Shown here one piece after another: positions 18,001 through 28,400 of a stretch of DNA of 64,000 nt. Source of the DNA: Myroides oncorhynchi. Lineage in GTDB: Bacteria > Bacteroidota > Bacteroidia > Flavobacteriales > Flavobacteriaceae. The notes beneath the pieces are model-generated. The model did not search any database and was not told where the DNA came from. It saw only the letters and a list, made by a program, of their open reading frames with translations. The DNA lies in contig NZ_JAJJMP010000001.1 of the NCBI RefSeq assembly GCF_020905415.1, positions 3,731,501 through 3,795,500 on the forward strand, read 5' to 3'. The translations under genes and the position numbers were made by a program. Numbering within the stretch: position 1 is the stretch's first letter; each line of letters begins with the position of its first letter.

Positions 18001-18945
18001 CTAGAAGAATCGAGGCGCATTAATCGTACTACGGCGGTTAAATAACTCAAATCTCATAAAGATCTCATGTGATCCTGAGTTGTAATTGTGCAATTTAGTA
18101 GTATCAAAATCGTAAGCATATCCAATAAACATATTGTCGTTTATTTGGAAGCCTGCCAGTACACTGACTGCTGCATCCCAACGATAAGCTGCCCCTAATG
18201 TAAATTTATCATACAACAATACATTAGCTGTCAAGTCCACTTGTAAGGGTGCTCCACTTACTGCTTTTACTAATGCTGCTGGTTTAAACAATACATTCTC
18301 ACTAACATCAAATACATATCCTCCCATTAGGTAGAAGTGTGCTTTTTGACGCATCACTGTTAGATCTGTATTGCGCTCGTTATCATCGTATCTATTCTGT
18401 GTTAAGAAGTTAGGTACTGATAACCCCACATACGCTTTGTCTGAATATAAGTAAACTCCTGCTCCGATATTTGGACTAAACTTATTGTTGATATTCTCCT
18501 GTGAGTGTGGATCGGATGGATTGTGGATGTTTAATTTTGTATAATCCACGTTCAGTAAATTAGCTGTCCCTTTTAATCCAAAAGCTAATTTATAATCTGC
18601 GTTCAAATCAATTGCATACGATAAATCTACTGAGATATTATTCTCATCCATCGCTCCTAAACGATCATTGGTAAAGTTTACACCTAACCCTAGTCCGCTC
18701 TCACCTAATGGTGTAGATACAGATACATTCGCTGTCTTAGGGGCTCCATCTAATCCTACCCACTGTGTGCGGTACATCCCAAATACGTTTAACGTTCCTC
18801 TGCTTCCTGCATAAGCTGGGTTAACCATATTGGTGTTATACATATACTGGGTGTATTGCGGGTCTTGTTGCGCTTGCATTTGTGAGAAGCAGCCTAAGGC
18901 GATTAGGCTGATTCCGATTTTCTTGATATTTTGTTGAATATTCAT
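18001..18945 (-). CDS. PorP/SprF family type IX secretion membrane protein
   Basis: A 314-residue outer-membrane beta-barrel of the PorP/SprF family: signal peptide ending MQAQ, then the hallmark QDPQYTQYMYNTNMVNPAYAGSRG, and the typical C-terminal EIFMRFELF strand. PorP/SprF paralogs are required for secretion or surface attachment of specific substrates that carry the type B (CHU_C) sorting domain. The adjacent upstream gene encodes exactly such a substrate and ends six bases before this one, so the pairing is strong. It is probably a dedicated partner for this operon rather than the housekeeping PorP. Confidence 0.95.
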   Translation of the reverse strand: MNIQQNIKKIGISLIALGCFSQMQAQQDPQYTQYMYNTNMVNPAYAGSRGTLNVFGMYRTQWVGLDGAPKTANVSVSTPLGESGLGLGVNFTNDRLGAMDENNISVDLSYAIDLNADYKLAFGLKGTANLLNVDYTKLNIHNPSDPHSQENINNKFSPNIGAGVYLYSDKAYVGLSVPNFLTQNRYDDNERNTDLTVMRQKAHFYLMGGYVFDVSENVLFKPAALVKAVSGAPLQVDLTANVLLYDKFTLGAAYRWDAAVSVLAGFQINDNMFIGYAYDFDTTKLHNYNSGSHEIFMRFELFNRRSTINAPRFF

Positions 18946-18951
18946 ATATTC

Positions 18952-20256
18952 TTACTTATTGCTTTCTAATTGTAGGTAACCTGATTTTTTAATCATGCGT
19001 GAACCTTTGGCATCTTTATACTCGTAGTTCACAATGTAATAGTACGTTCCACTTGGTAGTTTTTCGTTCTTATTAATTGTCACACGACCATCCGAATACC
19101 CTCTAAATACATTTCCTGCACTGTCATAATTACTTGTATTATAAACCTTAACTCCCCAGCGGTTATAAACTTCCACTGTGTTATTTGGAAACTTAGTAAT
19201 ATTGTCAATGATAAAGTAATCATTCTTACCATCTCCATCAGGGGTTACAAGGTTGTAAATAACAATGTCTCCATCTAGGATTAGATCTGTGTTAACTGTC
19301 GCTAACGTAAAAAACCCATAACCTCTTACACTAGTAGGAGTTGTAATCTCTTTTTTATCTAAATCGACTACTCCACCTTCATCTACCCATAACTGCTGTT
19401 TGGCATCCCAACGTACAATGTGCAACTCTTTCTCTGGATTAGCTAAAAGCTCTTTAGGAGTAGTACGCTCATCCCAACTTAACGTTAGCATAATATCTCC
19501 TTGACTATTGTCATTACCTTTATCAATGGTCCAATACTCACGAGTATCCAGTAGATTAATCACACCTGACTTAGTAGCACGTGCCTTAAAGAAGTTCTTA
19601 TCATCTAGGTTATACTTCCCTTGATAAGCATCTTTTACATTCTCAGGGGCAGTGATTCTAGCATAGCGATAAAGTCCTTTATCTCCCTTAGGATATTGAA
19701 ACTCTTCTTTTCCGATCTTCTCTACATATCCTTCTGCGTGACTTCTATCTGTTGGCTTTAATGCTTTAGCTCCTTGGTGAAAAGTCAAAGTTCCATAAGG
19801 TAGATTAGTAGCTTTATTAATAACTGAATCTACTTTAATAATTCCGTTCTGGAAGTCTACACTTCCATGTATGTTTACTTCATTCTTTAGATCAAATGCA
19901 ACTTTAGCCTCAGTGTTATCAAGTACTACATTATAGAAATCAGATGGTTTATTTCCTGATATAGTTTGCTTGCCTTTCAGATCTTCATACTTAGTGAATA
20001 CTGCTTTTGATTTAATAGCATTGTCTTTATGATAATAGAGATTATCATTATTAAAATTATTATAATAATAAACAGAACCGTTATTCTCCACTATACCAGA
20101 ATCTGTATTTGAAAAATCATAAATAGTTGACAACAATCCACCTTCAGCTACAGATAACTTCCCCTTGTTTACCAAGACTTGATCTTGTTTTGTCTGTTGT
20201 GCCATAATCGGCACAACAAACAAAACGGCTCCTAAACAAATAATGTTCTTTTTCAT
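18952..20256 (-). CDS. Secreted protein with type B (CHU_C) T9SS sorting domain
   Basis: A 434-residue protein with signal peptide (1-19, ending IMAQ), a beta-rich middle that includes a head-like DTREYWTIDKGN segment, and a C-terminal type B sorting domain from about residue 333 (IYNLVTPDGDGKNDYF, VEVYNRWGVKVY, LPSGTYYYIVNY). It is much smaller than SprB-type adhesins; its mature part has no long repeats. Placed between the Ig-like gene and the PorP/SprF gene with gaps of 5 and 6 bases, it may be the anchor subunit by which the large collagen-like partner is held at the surface. That role is inference. Confidence 0.88.
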   Translation of the reverse strand: MKKNIICLGAVLFVVPIMAQQTKQDQVLVNKGKLSVAEGGLLSTIYDFSNTDSGIVENNGSVYYYNNFNNDNLYYHKDNAIKSKAVFTKYEDLKGKQTISGNKPSDFYNVVLDNTEAKVAFDLKNEVNIHGSVDFQNGIIKVDSVINKATNLPYGTLTFHQGAKALKPTDRSHAEGYVEKIGKEEFQYPKGDKGLYRYARITAPENVKDAYQGKYNLDDKNFFKARATKSGVINLLDTREYWTIDKGNDNSQGDIMLTLSWDERTTPKELLANPEKELHIVRWDAKQQLWVDEGGVVDLDKKEITTPTSVRGYGFFTLATVNTDLILDGDIVIYNLVTPDGDGKNDYFIIDNITKFPNNTVEVYNRWGVKVYNTSNYDSAGNVFRGYSDGRVTINKNEKLPSGTYYYIVNYEYKDAKGSRMIKKSGYLQLESNK

Positions 20257-20261
20257 AGTAA

Positions 20262-22325
20262 TTATCTTCTTTTAGTTTTAGTAGGAACCATAGGATTAGT
20301 AATAATCTTAGGGGCTTTACAATTATCTTGATCTGTAATCACTTCTACAATAGATGAAGACTCACAATCTCCTGTTTTAATAGTCCATTTAAACTTATAA
20401 ATTCCTGTTGCATCCATCCCCGCTACTACCGCTCTAGGACTAGTATCATCACTAAAAGTTGGATTCATATTAGCAGGTGCAGATTCTACAGTCCACTTTC
20501 CTTGACCTGCACCTGGATCATTTCCTACAAGTACTGTACGTGCTCTACAGAATACATCATTCTGGTTACTACCTGCATTTGATCCAATTTGTGCAGATAC
20601 AGTAACTTTAAAAGTAGTTTCTCTAGACGTTCCTGAACAGGCATATTCTTCTGCTAAAAGCCAATCTACAGATTCAATATATCCTTCTGCTTTAACCTTA
20701 AAAACATATTCTCCTGGCATATTTAGATTATGTATAACTGTCTGAGTACTCCTTAATGTTCTTGTAGTATTATAAGGATCATAGCTAGGTATATTCGATT
20801 CTTCTGGTTTAGATACTAATGAAATTTCATATTTCCCTGAATACCCTAACATATAAGTAGGATCAACAACTTCTTGAAAAGCAGCAGGTAAAAAAACAGT
20901 TGCATCCACTACACCTGAACCAGGATAACAAACAACCACATCCTCTATACTAAGATTAGGTCTTTTTCCATCTGATACATGAATATAATAAGTAGTACCT
21001 TTTGGACAAGCTCCGTTTTTATTAGTTGATATTGAAATAGAATAAGTTCCTATTCTCCATCCATCTACAGGAGGAGTGACCTTGAAATATCTTTTTGCTA
21101 ATCCACTTCCAAACGACTCAATAGTTGGTACTAAACCTCCTGGAACGTATTGATTAGAAACAGATGCTGTCGTATTTATAGTTGCTGGATCATCATTTGC
21201 AGCTATAGAATAATTTATATTAACAGGTGTTGAACTTCCTACCATATTACACAGAACTTCTCCTCCAGTTCCACCTCCTGCATAAACCATATATTGCTCA
21301 GGATAAACCGGATCAATAAAACTAATAGCGCCAGGTTCTACACCTGTTATATCAATCATATATTCAGGAGTAGTATAACTCCCTATTGAATTACTCAATG
21401 TAATTGTGTATCTATACAATCCAACTGCATTAGTTATAAAATGTACATTTCCTGTTTCAAATTCAGAAATAGAAAGATTTCCATCTACTGGTTGTTCTAT
21501 AACATTTAAAGTAATTGTTGTACCTAAACCTGGATAACCTGTAGTTCCATCATAGAAAGAACCTATTTTTGGTGAATTATCTTGATACTGAACATACACA
21601 TTATTCTTTTGTAAAGTAGTTGCACACTGACTAGTATTTTTAATACTAATCTCAGGATTAGGAATAAATCGTACTATAATTGATTTTTCATACCAACAGT
21701 TAGGATTAAACTTAGACGTAATTCTTAAATACAGAGTATATGCTGGATCAGCATCATGATTTGCTTTCTTAATTAAACTAAATGTTGGGTTTCCTATATT
21801 TGTAGCACTAAGTGTTGCATTATTTGAATTAAATCTATTAAATCTTACCTTTTCAAAAATATTCTCTGCTCTCCATACTCCTGTAAACCCCTCAGGTATC
21901 ACCCCATTTAAATTTACTATTCCTGAAGTAGCATGTACATTTACAATATCACTTCCTGCGCTAAATGAAGATACATCTCCTGAAGAAGTAATCGTTACTT
22001 CCGATGTAGCAATTGTCTTTCCATCGTCACACTTTTTCGATAAACGAAACTTATAATTACCTGGAGTATTCATACCTGTAACTTTCGGAGTCAATGTAGT
22101 TCCATTAAAAATAACAGGATCAGTTGCACCTGCTGGCTTACTGACTATAGTCCAACTTAGATTAGTTGCGCCTCCTTCTGCTGCTCCAGATAACGTTTTT
22201 TCAGTACCACAAGTTGTCGCATTACCTCCAGCATTAACTGAACATTGCGCATAACCTATACCTGTACTTACTAATGCAAATACTAGATAGAATAGATACT
22301 TATTTATATTTTTTATATAATTCAT
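20262..22325 (-). CDS. Secreted Ig/PKD-like multi-domain protein
   Basis: A 687-residue protein with signal peptide (about 1-26, GIGYAQ). It has repeated beta-sandwich modules of the type found in Bacteroidetes adhesins. Two similar modules begin SVNAGGNATTCG near the N-terminus and SNAGSNQNDVFCRA near the C-terminus, each followed by a V..G...G.Y.F... strand such as MNTPGNYKFRLS and MDATGIYKFKW. It has no type B sorting domain; it ends in a basic tail (TKTKRR). It lies second in the operon, 99 bases after the collagen-like gene and 5 before the sorted protein. It could bridge the collagen-like fibre and the sorted anchor. No enzymatic motif is visible. Confidence 0.75.
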   Translation of the reverse strand: MNYIKNINKYLFYLVFALVSTGIGYAQCSVNAGGNATTCGTEKTLSGAAEGGATNLSWTIVSKPAGATDPVIFNGTTLTPKVTGMNTPGNYKFRLSKKCDDGKTIATSEVTITSSGDVSSFSAGSDIVNVHATSGIVNLNGVIPEGFTGVWRAENIFEKVRFNRFNSNNATLSATNIGNPTFSLIKKANHDADPAYTLYLRITSKFNPNCWYEKSIIVRFIPNPEISIKNTSQCATTLQKNNVYVQYQDNSPKIGSFYDGTTGYPGLGTTITLNVIEQPVDGNLSISEFETGNVHFITNAVGLYRYTITLSNSIGSYTTPEYMIDITGVEPGAISFIDPVYPEQYMVYAGGGTGGEVLCNMVGSSTPVNINYSIAANDDPATINTTASVSNQYVPGGLVPTIESFGSGLAKRYFKVTPPVDGWRIGTYSISISTNKNGACPKGTTYYIHVSDGKRPNLSIEDVVVCYPGSGVVDATVFLPAAFQEVVDPTYMLGYSGKYEISLVSKPEESNIPSYDPYNTTRTLRSTQTVIHNLNMPGEYVFKVKAEGYIESVDWLLAEEYACSGTSRETTFKVTVSAQIGSNAGSNQNDVFCRARTVLVGNDPGAGQGKWTVESAPANMNPTFSDDTSPRAVVAGMDATGIYKFKWTIKTGDCESSSIVEVITDQDNCKAPKIITNPMVPTKTKRR

Positions 22326-22379
22326 ATTCTTATAATTATTTTAAAAATAATTCTATATTATAACTCATTAGTAGTTATA

Positions 22380-22410
22380 TCTAGACTTGCTCTTTACAAG
22401 CAAGCCTAGA
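22380..22410 (-). promoter_or_regulatory. Hairpin between the collagen-like and Ig-like genes
   Basis: TCTAGGCTTGCT and AGCAAGTCTAGA (minus strand) form a 12-bp stem with one G-U and a 7-base loop. No T-run follows, so it is more likely a processing, stability or attenuation element than a full terminator. Confidence 0.55.
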
Positions 22411-22424
22411 TAAACTTATCCAAA

Positions 22425-25400
22425 TTAGTTATCGTTTCTAACAGAGAACACTATGTTCATAAATGTGCCTGTTGTGATATCAGCATTTCTCTGAAGTTCA
22501 TAATTTAGAATCCCATTATTATCAACAGTCACTACTTTAAACACTGTAGTATCATACCAAGTAATAAAGTAATCCAACTCTGATGTTGGTAATACAGGTA
22601 GGCTAGATTTAGGATTAGGACTAGAAGTTACTGGAGTACCAAACTGACTCACATAACGACCGTATAAATCTATTTTACCTAATAATGTTGAATCATCAAA
22701 AGTATCCCCTGCTAAACTACCTGATCCAGCAGCATTCATTTGCTCTGAACTAGTTGGCACAATAATAGAAGGCATATAGAAGAATTTCGGCATAGCTGCT
22801 TTTAACGCTTTAATAACATCTCCATTATTATCCACAGCTAATAAATGTTGAGTCTGTTGATCCTGTACATTTTTCTTATCCAATCCTTTTAACGCTAAAG
22901 TATTTGTGCTAGAAGTAGTAATATCAGTCGCTTTAAGTAAACTTCCACCTAACTGGATATTATTAATTGTCTTAGTTAAACCATTATCAGCAGTTACAGC
23001 TAAAGCAGATTTATCTTCCCATTTAGGTTTCCCTGTAGCATCAGTTACTAATACTTGGTTATTACCTCCATTAGCCATATCAATAGGTTGAATAGTTCCA
23101 TCTTTAATCTTACCAGATGTAATAGATTCATCTTTCACTCTTAGGCTTGTATCTACTAAAACAGCTTTCGTTCCACCACTCACAACTTCGATAGTAGGAT
23201 TAGCATCTGCTGCAGTAAGATCCTTAGCATTTATAACATCCGTAACATCAACTTTTGGTGTACCTGCTACCCACTCTGTACCATTATATACTAATGCTTG
23301 TCCATTAACTGTTGGAACAGCCTGATTAACTGGTTTACCTTTTAATGTTGTTAACTTATTAGCATTTGCTGGACCTGTTACATCTCCTGTTAATATTAAC
23401 TTAGAGACATCTGTATTTACAATATAAGGACTAGCTTCTGAACCTACGCCTGTAATAGTGATGGCAGTACCTTGAATGGTTTTACCACCAATACCATCTT
23501 TACCATTAGTTCCTGCTGTTCCTGCATCTCCTTTTAATGATTCAATAAATGCCTCTCCATCTTTTCCATCATTTCCAGGAAGACTTTGCCAAATTTCTAA
23601 TGCCGATTTTCCATCTGCTCCGATTTCTCCTTTATCTCCCTTATCTCCTTTTAAAGATGCAATAAATGCCTCTCCATCTTTTCCGTCATTTCCAGGAAGA
23701 CTTTGCCAGATCTCTAATGCCGACTTACCATCTGATCCTTTTGCTCCGATTAAACTAATTAACCACTCTGCTTCAGTTCCTACAAATCCGTTGTCTACTG
23801 CTTCTTGGTATGCTGATTTTCCATCTTTTCCATCTTTTCCTGTGATTGATGCGATGAAATCTGCCCCATCTTTTCCATCATTTCCAGGAAGGCTTTGCCA
23901 AATTTCTAATGCCGATTTTCCATCTGCTCCGATTTCTCCTTTATCTCCCTTATCTCCTTTTAAAGATGCAATAAATGCCTCTCCATCTTTTCCGTCATTT
24001 CCAGGAAGACTTTGCCAGATCTCTAATGCCGACTTACCATCTGATCCTTTTGCTCCGATTAAACTAATTAACCACTCTGCTTCAGTTCCTACAAATCCGT
24101 TGTCTACTGCTTCTTGGTATGCTGATTTTCCATCTTTTCCTGTGATTGATGCGATGAAATCTGCTCCATCTTTTCCATCATTTCCAGGAAGACTTTGCCA
24201 AATTTCTAATGCCGATTTTCCATCTGCTCCGATTTCTCCTTTATCTCCCTTATCTCCTTTTAAAGATGCAATAAATGCCTCTCCATCTTTTCCGTCATTT
24301 CCAGGAAGACTTTGCCAGATCTCTAATGCCGACTTACCATCTGATCCCTTTGCTCCGATTAAACTAATTAACCACTCTGCTTCAGTTCCTACAAATCCGT
24401 TGTCTACTGCTTCTTGGTATGCTGATTTTCCATCTTTTCCATCTTTTCCTGTGATTGATGCGATGAAATCTGCCCCATCTTTTCCATCATTTCCAGGAAG
24501 ACTTTGCCAAATTTCTAATGCTGATTTTCCATCTGCTCCGATTTCTCCTTTATCTCCCTTATCTCCTTTTAAAGATGCAATAAATGCCTCTCCATCTTTT
24601 CCGTCATTTCCAGGAAGACTTTGCCAGATCTCTAATGCCGACTTACCATCTGATCCTTTTGCTCCGATTAAACTAATTAACCACTCTGCTTCAGTTCCTA
24701 CAAATCCGTTGTCTACTGCTTCTTGGTATGCTGATTTTCCATCTTTTCCATCTTTTCCTGTGATTGATGCGATGAAATCTGCTCCATCTTTTCCATCATT
24801 TCCAGGAAGGCTCTGCCAAATTTCTAATGCCGATTTTCCATCTGCTCCGATTTCTCCTTTATCTCCCTTATCTCCTTTTAAAGATGCAATAAATGCCTCT
24901 CCATCTTTTCCGTCATTTCCAGGAAGACTTTGCCAGATCTCTAATGCCGACTTACCATCTGATCCTTTTGCTCCGATTAAACTAATTAACCACTCTGCTT
25001 CAGTTCCTACAAATCCGTTGTCTACTGCTTCTTGGTATGCTGATTTTCCATCTTTTCCATCTTTTCCTGTGATTGATGCGATGAAATCTGCTCCATCTTT
25101 TCCATCATTTCCAGGAAGGCTCTGCCAAATTTCTAATGCCGATTTTCCATCTGCTCCGATTTCTCCTTTATCTCCCTTATCTCCTTTTAAAGATGCAATA
25201 AATGCCTCTCCATCTTTTCCGTCATTTCCAGGAAGACTTTGCCAGATCTCTAATGCCGACTTACCATCTGATCCTTTTGCTCCGATTAAACTAATTAACC
25301 ACTCTGCTTCAGTTCCTACAAATCCGTTGTCTACTGCTTCTTGGTATGCTGATTTTCCATCTTTTCCATCTTTTCCTGTGATTGATGCGATGAAATCTGC

Positions 25401-28400
25401 TCCATCTTTTCCATCATTTCCAGGAAGGCTCTGCCAAATTTCTAATGCCGATTTTCCATCTGCTCCGATTTCTCCTTTATCTCCCTTATCTCCTTTTAAA
25501 GATGCAATAAATGCCTCTCCATCTTTTCCGTCATTTCCAGGAAGACTTTGCCAGATCTCTAATGCCGACTTACCATCTGATCCTTTTGCTCCTTTATCTC
25601 CTTTTTTACCATTAATGTTTGTCCAAGTTCCATCAGGGTTAAGTATCCATGTACCATCATTGTTGTGGACGATAGTTACACCTTCACCTGGTGCTCCTGG
25701 ATTACCTGTATCCCCTGGTGTTCCAGGCATTCCCTCTGCTCCTGGTGTTCCTGGAGCTCCTGTCATATCTTGACCTTTGAAACCATTATCTCCCTTGTCT
25801 CCCTTATCTCCTTTTTTACCATTAATGTTTGTCCAAGTTCCATCAGGGTTAAGTATCCATGTACCATCATTGTTGTGAACGATAGTTACACCTTCACCTG
25901 GCGCTCCTGGATTACCTGTATCCCCTGGTGTTCCAGGCATTCCCTCTGCTCCTGGTGTTCCTGGAGCTCCTGTCATATCTTGACCTTTGAAACCACTATC
26001 TCCCTTGTCTCCTTTAGGACCTAAGATGTTTGTCCACGTATTTGTCGTTGGGTCATATACCCATACTCCTGAATCATTGTGTACAATAGTCACGCCTTCT
26101 CCTGGTGCTCCTGGATTACCTGTATCTCCTGGTGTCCCTGGTGTTCCACTCTGACCTGGTAATGACTCTGATTTGAATCCCGTATCTCCCTTGTCTCCTT
26201 TAGGACCTAAGATGTTTGTCCACGTATTTGTCGTTGGGTCATAAACCCATACTCCTGAATCATTGCGTACAATAGTCACGCCTTCTCCTGGTGCTCCTGG
26301 ATTACCTGTATCTCCTGGTGTCCCTGGTGTTCCACTCTGACCTGGTAATGACTCTGATTTGAATCCTGTATCTCCTTTGTCTCCCTTATCTCCTTTTTTA
26401 CCATTAATGTTTGTCCAAGTTCCATCAGGGTTAAGTATCCATGTACCATCATTGTTGTGGACGATAGTTACACCTTCACCTGGTGCTCCTGGATTACCTG
26501 TATCCCCTGGTGTTCCAGGCATTCCCTCTGCTCCTGGTGTTCCTGGAGCTCCTGTCATATCTTGACCTTTGAAACCATTATCTCCCTTGTCTCCCTTAGG
26601 ACCTAAGATGTTTGTCCACGTATTTGTCGTTGGGTCATATACCCATACTCCTGAATCATTGTGTACAATAGTCACGCCTTCTCCTGGTGCTCCTGGATTA
26701 CCTGTATCTCCTGGTGTCCCTGGTGTTCCACTCTGACCTGGTAATGACTCTGATTTGAATCCTGTATCTCCCTTGTCTCCTTTAGGACCTAAGATGTTTG
26801 TCCACGTATTTGTCGTTGGGTCATAAACCCATACTCCTGAATCATTGTGTACAATAGTCACGCCTTCTCCTGGTGCTCCTGGATTACCTGTATCTCCTGG
26901 TGTCCCTGGTGTTCCACTCTGACCTGGTAATGACTCTGATTTGAATCCTGTATCTCCTTTGTCTCCCTTATCTCCTTTTTTACCATTAATGTTTGTCCAA
27001 GTTCCATCAGGGTTAAGTATCCATGTACCATCATTGTTGTGAACGATAGTTACACCTTCACCTGGCGCTCCTGGATTACCTGTATCCCCTGGTGTTCCAG
27101 GCATTCCCTCTGCTCCTGGTGTTCCTGGAGCTCCTGTCATATCTTGACCTTTGAAACCATTATCTCCCTTGTCTCCTTTAGGACCTAAGATGTTTGTCCA
27201 CGTATTTGTCGTTGGGTCATATACCCATACTCCTGAATCATTGTGTACAATAGTCACGCCTTCTCCTGGTGCTCCTGGATTACCTGTATCTCCTGGTGTC
27301 CCTGGTGTTCCACTCTGACCTGGTAATGACTCTGATTTGAATCCTGTATCTCCCTTGTCTCCTTTAGGACCTAAGATGTTTGTCCACGTATTTGTCGTTG
27401 GGTCATAAACCCATACTCCTGAATCATTGTGTACAATAGTCACGCCTTCTCCTGGTGCTCCTGGATTACCTGTATCTCCTGGTGTCCCTGGTGTTCCACT
27501 CTGACCTGGTAATGACTCTGATTTGAATCCTGTATCTCCTTTGTCTCCCTTATCTCCTTTTTTACCATTAATGTTTGTCCAAGTTCCATCAGGGTTAAGT
27601 ATCCATGTACCGTCATTGTTGTGGACGATAGTTACACCTTCACCTGGCGCTCCTGGATTACCTGTATCCCCTGGTGTTCCAGGCATTCCCTCTGCTCCTG
27701 GTGTTCCTGGAGCTCCTGTCATATCTTGACCTTTGAAACCATTATCTCCCTTGTCTCCCTTAGGACCTAAGATGTTTGTCCACGTATTTGTCGTTGGGTC
27801 ATATACCCATACTCCTGAATCATTGTGTACAATAGTCACGCCTTCTCCTGGTGCTCCTGGATTACCTGTATCTCCTGGTGTCCCTGGTGTTCCACTCTGA
27901 CCTGGTAATGACTCTGATTTGAATCCTGTATCTCCCTTGTCTCCTTTAGGACCTAAGATGTTTGTCCACGTATTTGTCGTTGGGTCATAAACCCATACTC
28001 CTGAATCATTGTGTACAATAGTCACGCCTTCTCCTGGCCCGCCAGCTTCTCCTGGTTTCCCTGGTTCACCTGTCTTACCTGGTTGTGACTCTGACTTGAA
28101 ACCTGTGTCTCCTTTTTCTCCTTTGTCACCTTTTATAGCCGCTATAAAAGCTTCTCCATCCTTTCCATCATTACCAGGTAAACTTTGCCAAATTTCTAAA
28201 GCAGACTTCCCATCGGCCCCTTTATCTCCTTTAGGTCCCTTTGCTAAATCAATAGTGACAGCATCACCTTTTTCATTTGTATATGTAAATGTTCCATTTC
28301 CATTATCTACCAATGTAGTAACCGTTTCATTTCCTTTAACGATATCGTTAAAGGAAATATTCTTTACTTCTCCTTCTTTTGTTACATAAGTAAATGAATT

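Noticed and set aside
23476..25773. 765-codon open frame on the + strand inside the collagen-like gene
   Set aside because: It is the exact antisense shadow of the tandem repeats; its length comes from repetition of stop-free units, and the minus-strand product has a signal peptide and a sensible domain order.
23640..28110. Regular repeats considered as a CRISPR or other non-coding array
   Set aside because: Units are 309 and 582 bp, in frame, without unique spacers; they encode collagen-like protein.
25665..28389. Further + strand frames opposite the collagen-like gene (25665, 26359, 27523, 28009)
   Set aside because: All are antisense to the repeats, lack ordinary starts and encode Pro/Ser-rich mirror sequences of Gly-X-Y DNA.
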